The notes below the pieces were generated by a model. It ran no database searches. It was not told the DNA's origin and saw nothing but the letters and a program-made list of their open reading frames with translations. Positions 16,795 through 26,073 of a stretch of DNA of 64,000 nucleotides are shown one piece after another. A program made the position numbers and the translations under genes. The stretch is taken from the NCBI GenBank assembly GCA_020248265.1, contig JADCHX010000010.1, positions 1 through 64,000 of the forward strand. Direction: 5' to 3'. How positions within the stretch are numbered: position 1 is the stretch's first letter; each line of letters starts with the position of its first letter. Origin of the DNA: Rhodocyclaceae bacterium (lineage in GTDB: Bacteria; Pseudomonadota; Gammaproteobacteria; Burkholderiales; CAIKXV01).

Positions 16795-18842
16795 CACTGG
16801 ACCTCGCCAAGCATCACATGCAGGTTTCCGGCGTCGTCGATCCGACAGCGCGCCGACGGCGGGATCACCGTGGTCGCATCCATCTGTTCCACGATCGCCG
16901 GTCCGTCGAACGCCATGCCCGGAACGAGGTGCGATCGATCGTACACCGGCGAACGCACGTAACCGCCAGCCGGGAACCAGACGTCGCGGCTGCCCGGCGT
17001 CCCGACCGGCGCCGATGCCACCGCCGAGAATGACGGCCGCGGCCGTGGCACGGTCAGCGCGAGGCGCAGGTTGACCAGTTCGACCGCCTGGTCGCGTATG
17101 TCGTAACCGTAGTACTCGCGATGGCGCTGGTGGAACGCCTCGACCAGCGCGGCCACCGAAGCTTCATCGAGCGATCCGCCCGACAGCGGCAAAACCAGTT
17201 CGAAGCTCTGGCCGACATAGCGCAGGTCGGCACTCCATTCGGACACCGAAGCGCCAGCGTCGGCGCGCTCCTCGGCCAGCCACGCCTCGCCGCGGCGGCG
17301 CAGTTCGGCGAAACCGGCATCGATCGCGCGCAACTGCGCCGGTGCGAGCACCACCAGCCGGGTCAGGCTGAAGTCGCCACGCTGGTCGGCCTGCAGCAGC
17401 CCTTCGGCAGACAGCAGCCCGGGCCGCGCCGGCACCAGCACATGGCGCATGCCCATCGCCATCGCGACTTCCACCGCATGCAGCGGCCCCGCCCCGCCGA
17501 AGGCGACCAGCGCGAAGTCGCGCGGGTCCTCGCCCTGCTCGATCGAGATCACGCGTACTGCGCCCATCATGTTCACGTTGACGATCTCGACCACGCCAGC
17601 GGCGGCCTGTACCGGGTCGACACTCAACTTGCGCGCAAGGTCTTCGACGGCTTCGCGTGCCTTGTCCGGATGCATCTTCATGCGGCCACCGAGCAACGAC
17701 TCGGGGCTCAGGCGGCCGAGCACGACATTGGCATCGGTGACCGTGGGCTCCGTGCCACCACGCCCATAGGCGGCCGGCCCCGGATATGCACCGGCACTGC
17801 GCGGGCCGACCTTGAGCAGCCCGCCGGCATCGATCCAGGCGATGCTGCCGCCGCCCGCGCCTATGGTGTGGATGTCCAGCGTGCGCGTACGCACGGGATA
17901 GCCACCCATTTCCCGCTGGCTCTTCTTGGCCGGCTCGCCGTCCTTGATCAGGCACACATCGGTGCTGGTGCCGCCCATGTCGAAGGTGATCAGGTTGGGC
18001 AGGCCGATGCGGCTGCCGAGGCGGGCACTGCCGATCACCCCGCCGGCCGGACCGGAGAAGAAGGTGTTGATCGGCAGGCGCTTGACCGCAGCTGGCGTCA
18101 CCGCACCGCCGTTGGACTGCATCACCCGCGGCGTGCGCGGCACGCCGAGTTCGCGTACGCCGGCCTCGAAGCGGTCGAGGTAGGTCGCCATGATCGGCAT
18201 CAGGCTGGCGTTGACAAGCGTCGATGCGCAACGCTCGAATTCGCGGAACTCGGCCAGCACTTCGTACGACGCGCAGACTGCGGAACCGGGCCAGGCAGCC
18301 TCGATGATCGCGCGCGCGCGCGCCTCGTGCGCCGGGTTCTGGTACGAGTGCAGGAAGCAGATCGCGACCGACTGCACGCCAGCCTCCTTCAGCGCGGCCA
18401 CCGCCGCATGCACGGTCGACTCGTCGAGCGGCGTGACCACGCGGCCTTCGACGTCGATGCGCTCGCTCACCTCCAGCCGGCAGTCGCGCGAGGCCGGCGG
18501 CACCGGCTTGACCTTGTCGAGGTTGAAGTAGTCGGGGCGCCGCTGCCGCGCGAGTTCGATCACGTCGCGGAAGCCGGCCGTGGTGACGAGTCCGGTCTTC
18601 GCCCACTTGCCCTCGAGCACCGCGTTGGTCGCCAGGGTCGTGCCGAGCACGAGGAATGCGACGTCGGCTGCGGCCACACCCGACAGGGCGAGCAGTTCGC
18701 GGATGCCGTCGTGGATGCCAGCAGCGGGGTCCGCGGTGCGCGTCGGGACCTTGTGGTACTCCCAGCGGCCGGCGGAAGGTTCCGCCAGCACCAGGTCGGT
18801 GAACGTGCCACCGGTGTCGATGCCAATCCAGTATCCAGCCAT
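16794..18842 (-). CDS. Hydantoinase A / oxoprolinase alpha-subunit family protein (HyuA)
   Basis: This encodes 682 aa with the actin/ASKHA-fold ATPase signatures GIDTGGTFTD (residues 7-16) and FDMGGTSTDVCLI (about 285-297), plus IGAGGGSIAW and VAFGGAGPLHAVEVA. In this family HyuA binds ATP and activates the cyclic amide carbonyl for HyuB. First gene of the operon hyuA-hyuB-PLP enzyme-isomerase-Bug receptor, with overlapping coding regions. It starts 120 bp from a divergent LysR gene, the likely regulator. The true substrate (hydantoin, oxoproline or another lactam) is not determinable here. Confidence 0.92.
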   Translation of the reverse strand: MAGYWIGIDTGGTFTDLVLAEPSAGRWEYHKVPTRTADPAAGIHDGIRELLALSGVAAADVAFLVLGTTLATNAVLEGKWAKTGLVTTAGFRDVIELARQRRPDYFNLDKVKPVPPASRDCRLEVSERIDVEGRVVTPLDESTVHAAVAALKEAGVQSVAICFLHSYQNPAHEARARAIIEAAWPGSAVCASYEVLAEFREFERCASTLVNASLMPIMATYLDRFEAGVRELGVPRTPRVMQSNGGAVTPAAVKRLPINTFFSGPAGGVIGSARLGSRIGLPNLITFDMGGTSTDVCLIKDGEPAKKSQREMGGYPVRTRTLDIHTIGAGGGSIAWIDAGGLLKVGPRSAGAYPGPAAYGRGGTEPTVTDANVVLGRLSPESLLGGRMKMHPDKAREAVEDLARKLSVDPVQAAAGVVEIVNVNMMGAVRVISIEQGEDPRDFALVAFGGAGPLHAVEVAMAMGMRHVLVPARPGLLSAEGLLQADQRGDFSLTRLVVLAPAQLRAIDAGFAELRRRGEAWLAEERADAGASVSEWSADLRYVGQSFELVLPLSGGSLDEASVAALVEAFHQRHREYYGYDIRDQAVELVNLRLALTVPRPRPSFSAVASAPVGTPGSRDVWFPAGGYVRSPVYDRSHLVPGMAFDGPAIVEQMDATTVIPPSARCRIDDAGNLHVMLGEVQ

Positions 18843-18962
18843 CTTGCGTCGCGCTGCCAGGGCAGCGGCTCCTCCCTCGTCGAACTGCCTGTGGACGAAA
18901 ACTACAGCGCTTCGTATTCTTCAGGCAAATAGATCTTCCATCCCGATTCATAGGCTTGGTCA

Positions 18963-19886
18963 ATGAATTTCAAGCTTCGCCAGCTGCAGGGCCTGCTCGC
19001 CCTTGCACGCACCGGATCGTTCAGCCGCGCGGCGGCGGACTCGTCGATGACCCAGCCGGCGTTTTCTCAGATGATCCGGGAACTGGAGACGGCGCTGGGC
19101 GTGCGCCTGTTCGACCGCACGACGCGCCGCGTCGACCTGACGGACGCCGGCCGCACGCTGGTCGGCCTGGTGCAACGACCGGTCGATGAACTCGCCGATG
19201 CCTGGCTCGACCTGCGCGGTGTGGCCGCCGGCACGCGCGGACGGATCGCGCTCGCACTGCTGCCATCGGCTGCGTTCGGCTTCGTCACCCGCGCGCTGGC
19301 CGCGTACCGGGCGCTTCACCCGCTGGTCCAGGTGACGCTGCGCGAAGAACAGAACGACGTATTGCTGCAGAAGGTGCGCGACCGCGAGGTCGACTTCGGC
19401 ATCGGCATCCTGGCAGGCCGCGATCCGGAACTGGAGGCGACCGACCTGTTCGTCGACGAACTGGTCGCAGTGCTGGCGAGCGGGCATCCCCTGGCCGCGC
19501 GAACGACCCTGTCCTGGAAGGCGGTAGCGGCCGAGCCCCTGATCCTGCTGCCACGACCGTCGAGCGTCCGCCAACTGGTCGAGGCTTCGCTCGCTCGCCA
19601 CCGTGCCGCGCGCGAGCCGGCGTTCGAAGTGGCGAACATGCTTACTGCGGCCAGCATGGCCCGCTCCGGGCTGGGCATCACCGTGCTGCCGTGGCTGGCG
19701 CTGGCCGAGATGCGCCAGGAAGGCCTCGAGGTGCGCCGCATCGGCGTGCCGCGCCCGCTGCGGCGGGTATCGATCGTCTGCCGTGCCGACCGGCGGCCAA
19801 GCCCTGCCGCGAGTGCGTTCCTCGCCCTGCTCGAAGACGGCCGCACCCGTTTCCTGCCGCAGGCACTGGCGGCTCCGCGGGGCTGA
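18963..19886 (+). CDS. LysR-family transcriptional regulator
   Basis: This encodes 307 aa. Residues 1-60 form the LysR winged HTH (LRQLQGLLALARTGSFSRAA, ALGVRLFDRTTRRVDLTDAG), followed by a periplasmic-binding-like effector domain. It is divergent from hyuA across a 120-bp gap and just upstream of a Bug gene, so it could regulate either side. LysR regulators normally repress themselves and activate the divergent operon when bound to a pathway metabolite. No convincing inverted repeat stands out in the gap. Confidence 0.92.
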   Translation: MNFKLRQLQGLLALARTGSFSRAAADSSMTQPAFSQMIRELETALGVRLFDRTTRRVDLTDAGRTLVGLVQRPVDELADAWLDLRGVAAGTRGRIALALLPSAAFGFVTRALAAYRALHPLVQVTLREEQNDVLLQKVRDREVDFGIGILAGRDPELEATDLFVDELVAVLASGHPLAARTTLSWKAVAAEPLILLPRPSSVRQLVEASLARHRAAREPAFEVANMLTAASMARSGLGITVLPWLALAEMRQEGLEVRRIGVPRPLRRVSIVCRADRRPSPAASAFLALLEDGRTRFLPQALAAPRG

Positions 19887-19934
19887 TCCCTGTGTAAACT
19901 GTTCCGACGTGAACGCCCGGAAACGGAGCCTGCA

Positions 19935-20963
19935 ATGGACACAATATTGACGCGGATGCTGAAGCACTCCCCGATAGCCAGGCTGGCTGTACCGATCGGC
20001 ATGCTTTCCATCGCAGTAGCTGCCTGCACCGGGGCAGCCCATGCACAGGCACCCTTAGCCACTGGCTGGCCGACGAAGCCGGTACGGCTGATCGTCGACT
20101 TTCCGGCCGGCGGCGTGTCGGACACGATCGCACGCACGGTCGGCGGACGCTGGTCCGAAGGGCTCGGACAGCCGGTGGTGGTCGATCCGCGGCCAGGGGC
20201 GGGTGGGATGCTCGCCTACGGCCTGGGCATGCGCGCACAGCCCGACGGCCATACGATCTCGTTCGTCAGCGCGCCGTTCGTGCTGCTGGTCAGCCTTCAC
20301 GAGAAACCGCAGTACACGGTGGCCGGGTTCGCGCCGATCGGGCTGATCGGGACAGCACCCAACGTGCTGGTGGCCTCGCCGAAGGTGCCGGCGCGCGGCG
20401 TCAAGGAACTGATCGGCTGGGCGAAGGGACGCAGCGATTCGGTCAACTTCGCCTCGGTAGGCATCGGCTCCAGCCCGCACCTGTCCGGCGAACTGTTCAA
20501 CCAGGTCACTGGCGTACGCGCGACCCACGTGCCGTTCAACGGCAGCGGCCCTGCGATGAACGACCTGATGGCGGGAAGAGTCGACTTCATGTTCGTGAAT
20601 CTGCCGTCCGCCGCGCCCCTGGTCAAAGCCGGCAAACTACAGTTGCTCGCCCTGGGCGGCGACCGGCGCATACCTGCCTACCCCGATACTGCGACCGTGG
20701 CCGAGTCGGGCTTTCCAGGCTTCCGGTCGATCGGCTTCTATGGCATTGCGGCACCCGCGGGCATCCCTGCGACCGCCGGGACCCGGTTGCGGCAGGAACT
20801 GGCCAGGGCGATCGTCGTGCCGGAAGTACGAGAGCGCCTGCAGGCGCTCGGCGTCGATCCCGCGGGCAGCGACGCGGGCGACTTCGGCGCATTCCTGTTG
20901 GATGAAACGCGGCGCTGGGAGCGCGTGGTGCGAGAAGCGAAGATACGCCTCGAGGTGCAATGA
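19935..20963 (+). CDS. Bug/TctC-family periplasmic solute-binding protein
   Basis: This encodes 342 aa with an N-terminal signal (hydrophobic stretch about residues 15-35, cleavage near AHAQAP). Bug signatures are DFPAGGVSDTIAR (a variant of the usual FAPGG), VDPRPGAGGMLAYG and VAESGFPGFRS. It lies 48 bp after the LysR gene and 31 bp before the RidA-like fusion, so the three may be one transcript. Ligand unknown; no TctAB genes nearby. Confidence 0.87.
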   Translation: MDTILTRMLKHSPIARLAVPIGMLSIAVAACTGAAHAQAPLATGWPTKPVRLIVDFPAGGVSDTIARTVGGRWSEGLGQPVVVDPRPGAGGMLAYGLGMRAQPDGHTISFVSAPFVLLVSLHEKPQYTVAGFAPIGLIGTAPNVLVASPKVPARGVKELIGWAKGRSDSVNFASVGIGSSPHLSGELFNQVTGVRATHVPFNGSGPAMNDLMAGRVDFMFVNLPSAAPLVKAGKLQLLALGGDRRIPAYPDTATVAESGFPGFRSIGFYGIAAPAGIPATAGTRLRQELARAIVVPEVRERLQALGVDPAGSDAGDFGAFLLDETRRWERVVREAKIRLEVQ

Positions 20964-20994
20964 GCCCCTTCCACGCTACAGAACGGAAACGGAC

Positions 20995-22269
20995 ATGACG
21001 ATCAGGATCCTTGCCAGCGACACCCTGCCCTACACGCCGCTCAGCCACGCCGTCTGCGTCAGCGCCGGCCCCTGGGTCTTCCTCAACGGCCTCGAGGCTA
21101 CCGACGGAAGCCAGCGGCTGGATAGCCAGGTCGCGGGCGAGCCCGCCCTGCCCCTGCACGGTCTGCCGCGCCACCGGCGCGAAGGCGACTTCATCGCGCA
21201 ACGGCTGAAGACGCTGCTCGACGGCGCAGGCACCTCGTTCCAGAACACGGTACGGCTCGACCAGTACTACCCGACCTGGCAGGCAGTCAACCCCTACCAC
21301 CGTGCGCGCCGCGCGGCTTTCGGCGATTACATTCCACCGAGCACCTCGGTCGTGATGGGAGGCCTTCTGGCCGAGGGGGCCGGCATCTGCACGAACCTGA
21401 TGGCGGTGCTGCCGGGTACCGGCCTCGAGCCGCAGCGGATCGACCCTCCGAAGGTAGACGCGCCAGTGTGGTCGGGCTTCGTGCCCGCGGCGACCGTCGG
21501 GGACTATGTGTTCGTGGCCGGCCAGATGGCGCGTGGCGACGATGGCCCCGACCCCCGCGCGCATGTGCCCAAGCACAGCCGCTGGGGCGGCTACGAGGCG
21601 CGCAAGCAGGCCGAGTTCGTGATCGACTACCGCCTGGCGCCGGCACTCTCTGCGGCGGGCGCTTCGTTTGAAGGGGCCCTCAAGGCGCAAGCCTACCTGC
21701 GCCACGCCGAGGACCTGCCGCATTTCCTCGAAGTCTGGAACGACCGCTTCGGTGCGCGCAAGGTCGCCCTCACGATCGTGCAGGCCGACGAGTTCGGCTT
21801 GGTGGATGGCAGCCTCGAGATCAACCTGGTCGGGCTGCGTGACCATGCGATCGCGCGCAAGCGGATACTCGACGTCGACATTCCGGCCGAAGCGACCTTC
21901 GGTGCGCCGGGTGTCCTCGGGGGCGACCTGCTGTTCGCCTCGGGGCTGATGGCCTGTGACCGGCAGGGCGCCGATGCGTCGATCGCCGCGGCGGCCGGTC
22001 TCGGCCACTTCGGCGCGCCAGCGCGCGCGGAGATGGCCTGCCTGCTGCAGCACGCGATGAAGATCTGCAGCGCAGCCGGAACCAGCGCGGCATCCATCAC
22101 GCGGGCGATGCAGTTCCACACCGATCTGTCGGCGTTCCGCGACACCCTCGCGATGTGGGACGCGGTCGCCGACGTGCAATGCGTCCCCTACTGTGCGGTC
22201 AAGGCACCATCCCATCCCGTCCCGGGCTGCACCACCACGCTCGACTTCTGGGCCTGGGCCGGGGACTGA
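20995..22269 (+). CDS. Three-domain RidA/YjgF-like fusion protein
   Basis: This encodes 424 aa from ATG 20995. Three successive segments resemble the RidA/YER057c/UK114 fold: about residues 1-150 (GPWVFLNGLEA, then TSFQNTVRLDQYYPTW), 155-300 (GDYVFVAGQMARG, then GASFEGALKAQAYLRHAEDLP) and 300-424 (GDLLFASGLMACD, then ITRAMQFHTDLSAFRDT). Each shows the family order of a V/LFxSG strand, a long helix and a KxxxYL/F-type strand. Single-domain RidA hydrolyses reactive enamines/imines; other branches are catabolic deaminases. The RidA arginine is not clearly kept, so catalysis may differ. It follows a Bug gene, suggesting a role in degrading the imported compound. Confidence 0.75.
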   Translation: MTIRILASDTLPYTPLSHAVCVSAGPWVFLNGLEATDGSQRLDSQVAGEPALPLHGLPRHRREGDFIAQRLKTLLDGAGTSFQNTVRLDQYYPTWQAVNPYHRARRAAFGDYIPPSTSVVMGGLLAEGAGICTNLMAVLPGTGLEPQRIDPPKVDAPVWSGFVPAATVGDYVFVAGQMARGDDGPDPRAHVPKHSRWGGYEARKQAEFVIDYRLAPALSAAGASFEGALKAQAYLRHAEDLPHFLEVWNDRFGARKVALTIVQADEFGLVDGSLEINLVGLRDHAIARKRILDVDIPAEATFGAPGVLGGDLLFASGLMACDRQGADASIAAAAGLGHFGAPARAEMACLLQHAMKICSAAGTSAASITRAMQFHTDLSAFRDTLAMWDAVADVQCVPYCAVKAPSHPVPGCTTTLDFWAWAGD

Positions 22270-22270
22270 C

Positions 22271-23269
22271 TCAACCTTCGACCTTCTCCACCACGCCGCT
22301 CTTCGTTGCCTTGAAGATGGCCTCGAGCGCGGAGATGTTGGCGACCATCTGCTCGCGCGGCACCGGGTACGGCGCGCGCCCTTCGGCCGCGTCGGCGAAG
22401 GCCTCGAGGTTGGCGAGCACGCCGGGCACCGGCGGGAACTCCTTGACCTCGCGCCGGCCGCCGCGGAAGCACTGGGTCATCGTCCAGCCTTCCGGCGCTT
22501 CCGGGTGGGTCTTGTCGCGCACCTCGATCCAGCCCTCGTTGCAGTAGATCGCGAAGCGGCCATCGAACGGCGTGGCCAGGATCGCGCTGATCAGCGCATG
22601 GCCACCGTTGCGGAACGACACCAGGATCGCCAGCGTGTCGCCGTTGACGAGATGGCTGCCGAGTTGCTTCACGCTGGCATACACATGGTCGGCTTCGCCG
22701 AACACGCCGACCGACAGGTCTAGCAGGTGGATGCCGGTGGCGGTCATCGGACCGGCCGGCGCTTCCTTGCCCGACAGGCGCCAGTTGTCTGCCGCGAGCG
22801 ACAGGAACTTGTCCTGGCTGAAGTTGGCCTCGACCTGCAGCGGCTTGCCGAGCACGCCCGACTTCACGATCTGCATCATCTCGAGGATCGGCGGCTCGAA
22901 CCGGCGCTCGTGGCCGACCGCCAGCGCGACGCCGGCCTTCTCGATCGCGGCCACTGCACGCAGCACGTCGGCGCGGGTCATCGACAGCGGCTTCTCGCAG
23001 AACACATGCTTGCCGGCCGCGGCAGCGGCGACGATCTGGTCGGTGTGCTGGGTGTGCGGCGTGCACAGCACGACCGCCTGGATCGACGGATCCGCCAGCA
23101 CGTCTTCATAGCGGGTCACCACCTGCACGCCCTGCTCGCGCGCGAAATCGGCGATCGAGTCGGGGTTCACCTCGACCACCTTGCCGACGGTGATCTTCTT
23201 GCTGGTCTTGAGCAGCGGGACGATGATCTTGCCCCACCATCCCATGCCGACGACGGCTACGTTCAACAT
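22271..23269 (-). CDS. Gfo/Idh/MocA family oxidoreductase
   Basis: This encodes 332 aa from ATG 23269. The N-terminal Rossmann fold starts NVAVVGMGWWGK and contains the family CEKPLS motif (about residues 98-103); the C-terminal alpha/beta domain carries GHERRFEPP and GIHLLDL, the latter holding the usual catalytic His. These NAD(P)-dependent dehydrogenases act on sugars, inositols and related hydroxy compounds. It is 11 bp downstream of the luciferase-like gene, so it shares that operon. Its stop is one base from the stop of the convergent RidA-fusion gene. Confidence 0.87.
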   Translation of the reverse strand: MLNVAVVGMGWWGKIIVPLLKTSKKITVGKVVEVNPDSIADFAREQGVQVVTRYEDVLADPSIQAVVLCTPHTQHTDQIVAAAAAGKHVFCEKPLSMTRADVLRAVAAIEKAGVALAVGHERRFEPPILEMMQIVKSGVLGKPLQVEANFSQDKFLSLAADNWRLSGKEAPAGPMTATGIHLLDLSVGVFGEADHVYASVKQLGSHLVNGDTLAILVSFRNGGHALISAILATPFDGRFAIYCNEGWIEVRDKTHPEAPEGWTMTQCFRGGRREVKEFPPVPGVLANLEAFADAAEGRAPYPVPREQMVANISALEAIFKATKSGVVEKVEG

Positions 23270-23280
23270 CGAGTTTCTCC

Positions 23281-24393
23281 TCAGGCAGCGCGGGCGGTCT
23301 TGCCCGACGCGATCGCGGCATTCACCGCGGGCATGACCTTCTCGGCCATCAGTTCCATCGAGCGCTTGCCCAGCGCCGGGTCTTTCCAGTCCAGGGATGC
23401 ATAGACGAGCGTGCCGAAGTCGCCCACCTCCTCGCGGAAGGCGAGGATCTGGTCGACCACGCTGTCGACGGTGCCGGCGATGGTGAGCTTGCGGTTCACG
23501 TAATCCGCCGTGATCATCTCGTCGGGCATGCTCTGGTCGGCCTTGAACAGGTTGCCGCGGTTGCCGAAGCCCACCAGCTTGCGGATGAGCTGCTTGAAGT
23601 AGTGGTGGTAGGGGCCGTCCTCGCCATAGCCGTAGCGCTGTGCCGTGGCATCGTCGTCGGCGACGAAGACGCACTTGGCGACGCTCCAGTCGGCCGGGTC
23701 GGCCACCACGCCGATGTTCTTCTTGCCCTGCACGTAGCTGTCCCAGTGCGTCTTCACCCACTGCGGCAGCAGGAAGTTCGCCGAGATCGGCTTCCAGCCG
23801 CGCTCGGCCATCGCGACCACGCCCTTGGAGAACGGCGCCACCACGGTGCCGACGATCGGCGGATGCGGCTGCTGGTAGGGCTTGAGCATGATGCCGGTGC
23901 CGATCTCGGCGATCATCGTCTTCTCGGTGGTGACTTCCCAGAACTGGCCCTTGAGGTTGTACGGCGCCTCTCCGGCCCAGATGTCGAGCACCATGTTGAT
24001 GCCTTCGACGAACATCGCCATGCGGTCGCGGCCGTAGTTGCCGAAGGCCTCGGCATCCGACATCAGGCCGCCGGGGCTGATGCCCATGATGAACCGACCT
24101 TCCAGGATGTTGTCGAGCATGGCCGCCTGCGAGGCGACGTGGGCCGGATGGCTGTTGGGCAGATTGATCGTGCCGGTGCCGAGCTTGATGTGTTTGGTGT
24201 CGTGGGCGAGGCTGGCGAGGAACATCATGCACGAGGTCACCGTCTCGGCGGCGTCGGTCACGTGCTCGCCGACGAAGGCTTCCGAGTAGCCGAGACGATC
24301 GGCCAGGATGATCGCCTCGCGGTCTTCCTTGAGCGACAGCGGCCACGGCTTGCCCACGGGGTGCAGCGGCATCATGAAGGTGGACAGTTTCAT
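23281..24393 (-). CDS. Luciferase-like (LLM) flavin-dependent monooxygenase
   Basis: This encodes a 370-aa TIM-barrel flavin monooxygenase of the bacterial-luciferase superfamily. Typical segments are GYSEAFVGEHV, KLGTGTINLPNSHPAHVASQAAMLD and GRFIMGISPGG. Class C flavin monooxygenases take reduced flavin from a separate reductase, and the gene 61 bp upstream encodes one, so the two form a two-component system. A Gfo/Idh/MocA dehydrogenase follows. The substrate is unknown; it could be an alkane-type, sulfonate or nitrogenous compound. Confidence 0.86.
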   Translation of the reverse strand: MKLSTFMMPLHPVGKPWPLSLKEDREAIILADRLGYSEAFVGEHVTDAAETVTSCMMFLASLAHDTKHIKLGTGTINLPNSHPAHVASQAAMLDNILEGRFIMGISPGGLMSDAEAFGNYGRDRMAMFVEGINMVLDIWAGEAPYNLKGQFWEVTTEKTMIAEIGTGIMLKPYQQPHPPIVGTVVAPFSKGVVAMAERGWKPISANFLLPQWVKTHWDSYVQGKKNIGVVADPADWSVAKCVFVADDDATAQRYGYGEDGPYHHYFKQLIRKLVGFGNRGNLFKADQSMPDEMITADYVNRKLTIAGTVDSVVDQILAFREEVGDFGTLVYASLDWKDPALGKRSMELMAEKVMPAVNAAIASGKTARAA

Positions 24394-24453
24394 GCAGGTC
24401 TCCGTATGCGGATGTCTGTTGCGGATGGAAGTGGATCGAGGCGCGCCGCGCGC

Positions 24454-24975
24454 TCAGGCTGCCAACTGTATGGCGGTGCAGTAGCGGCCCTGGCTGTAGA
24501 TCAGCGGCTCGCCTTCGCCGTAATGGGCGGCGAGCACGCGGCCGATCACGATCCGGTGGTCGCCGCAGGTGACCGTATCCTCGACGCGGCATTCGAACGT
24601 CGCGAGGCTGCCGGACAGCAGAGGTACGCCATCGAGCCCGTCCTCGATCGCAACGCCGGTGAACTTGTCGTCCGACGGGCGGCAGAAACGCTGCGACACC
24701 TCGTGCTGCGCGGTCGCGAGTACGTTGACCGCGAACGCGCAGCCCTTGCCGAACGCGGGCTCGGACGGCGAGCCGGCCCGCAGGTTCCAGAGGATCATCG
24801 CCGGCTCGAGCGACAGCGACGTGAACGAATTCACGGTCAGACCGGTACGCCGGCCATCGGGCAGCAACGCGGTGATCACGGTGACGCCGGTGGCGAAGCG
24901 GCCGAATGCGTCCCGGAGCTTGCGCTGGGATGCGATATCGCCGGTGGCGTCGCGGCTTAGGTCCAGGCGGGTCAT
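24454..24975 (-). CDS. Flavin reductase domain protein
   Basis: This encodes 173 aa from ATG 24975 (the frame extends about 21 codons further but lacks domain sequence there). It is a flavin-reductase-like FMN-binding split barrel: RFATGVTVITA, LTVNSFTSLSLEPAMILWN and CAFAVNVLATAQ are diagnostic. It should reduce FMN or FAD with NAD(P)H and hand it to the LLM monooxygenase encoded downstream. First gene of a three-gene operon, divergent from a LysR gene. Confidence 0.87.
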   Translation of the reverse strand: MTRLDLSRDATGDIASQRKLRDAFGRFATGVTVITALLPDGRRTGLTVNSFTSLSLEPAMILWNLRAGSPSEPAFGKGCAFAVNVLATAQHEVSQRFCRPSDDKFTGVAIEDGLDGVPLLSGSLATFECRVEDTVTCGDHRIVIGRVLAAHYGEGEPLIYSQGRYCTAIQLAA

Positions 24976-25049
24976 CGGGGCTCCACGGTGAGGGCGAACA
25001 GGATCTTTCGACGGCGCACTGTAGCGATCGATTCGCATTACGCCAAATG

Positions 25050-25064
25050 ATGATTCATAATCAT
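25050..25064. promoter_or_regulatory. Candidate LysR operator palindrome
   Basis: ATGATT-CAT-AATCAT is a perfect inverted repeat in the gap between the flavin reductase gene and the divergent LysR gene. It fits the LysR T-N11-A pattern and sits where a regulator could control both genes. Confidence 0.5.
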
Positions 25065-25124
25065 GAGCATCCGTTTTCGTTATTCTTCGTACTTCCCAAG
25101 ATCGCCCGCCTCGACACGGGAACC

Positions 25125-26069
25125 GTGCCCTCCCTGACTGCCATCCGCCTGTTCACCGCCGCGTACGAAGAGCGTTCGTTCTCGCGCGCCGCCGCGCGGG
25201 AGCACACCACCCAGCCAGCCGTATCTCAGCGGGTGCGTGCACTGGAGGACGAACTCGGGGTACGCCTGCTGGAGCGTTCGCCCTCGCAGGTCACGCCGAC
25301 GGCGGCCGGCGACGCGTACTACCGGCGGGCGATCGACCTGCTGGCCACGCTGGAACAGGCCGGCCGCGATGCGCGAACCGTGGGCAGCGCGCTGTCCGGC
25401 GAGGTCCGGGTCGGGCTGATGCCCTCCCTCACCCGGTGCTGCCTCGCACCTGCGCTGGCCGCCTTCGGGCAGCGCCATCCGCAGGTCACGCTGAAGGTAA
25501 CCGAAGCCTACAGCGGCGTGCTCACAGACCTGCTGCGCGCGGGCGAACTCGACTTCGCGATCGTTCCGGCATTCGACGCACCGGTCGGGATCCGCAGCCG
25601 CTTCCTCGCGCGTACGCCGGAACTGCTCGTGTCGCGTCCCGACGGGCGCTGGCCGGCCGGCGAACCGGTCGATGCAGCCCGGCTGCTCGAACTGCGGCTG
25701 ATGGTACCTGCGCCGTTGAACACCCGCCGCCAGCGCATCGAGAGCTGGCTGGCTTCCAACGGTGCGACGGTCGCGCAGCGCCTGGAACTCGATTCGATGT
25801 ACGGCACACTCGACATGATCGGCCGCAGCGACTGGGTCGCCATCCTGCCAGGCGCGATGCTCACGCCCGAGATCGCCGACGGCTCGCTGGCGGTCTGCCC
25901 GCTTCAGGCCCCGCCGTTCACGCTGGACCTGGTGGTGATCGAGGCGGCGCGGCGGCCTCCCCCGGCGGCAGCCGAGGCATTCCTGGCGGAACTGGCCGCA
26001 CGCATCGAACCGCCGCCGCCCGGCACCACGCAGCCCTGGCACCAGGGCACGGGGCCGGCGGCGCCTTGA
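25125..26069 (+). CDS. LysR-family transcriptional regulator
   Basis: This encodes 314 aa from GTG 25125, which puts the HTH (LTAIRLFTAAYEERSFSRAA) at the normal distance from the N terminus. In-frame ATGs at 25047 and 25050 are possible but would add an atypical leader and overlap the palindrome at 25050-25064. The winged HTH is followed by a two-lobe effector domain (VRVGLMPSLTR onward). The C-terminal tail is rich in Pro and Gly. Divergent from the flavin reductase/monooxygenase operon, which it probably controls. Confidence 0.88.
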   Translation: MPSLTAIRLFTAAYEERSFSRAAAREHTTQPAVSQRVRALEDELGVRLLERSPSQVTPTAAGDAYYRRAIDLLATLEQAGRDARTVGSALSGEVRVGLMPSLTRCCLAPALAAFGQRHPQVTLKVTEAYSGVLTDLLRAGELDFAIVPAFDAPVGIRSRFLARTPELLVSRPDGRWPAGEPVDAARLLELRLMVPAPLNTRRQRIESWLASNGATVAQRLELDSMYGTLDMIGRSDWVAILPGAMLTPEIADGSLAVCPLQAPPFTLDLVVIEAARRPPPAAAEAFLAELAARIEPPPPGTTQPWHQGTGPAAP

Positions 26070-26073
26070 TCGC

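Noticed and set aside
15361-18932. Long open frames opposite hyuB and hyuA
   Set aside because: Arg/His/Asp-rich shadow translations without domain features; the hyuA and hyuB frames are clearly the real genes.
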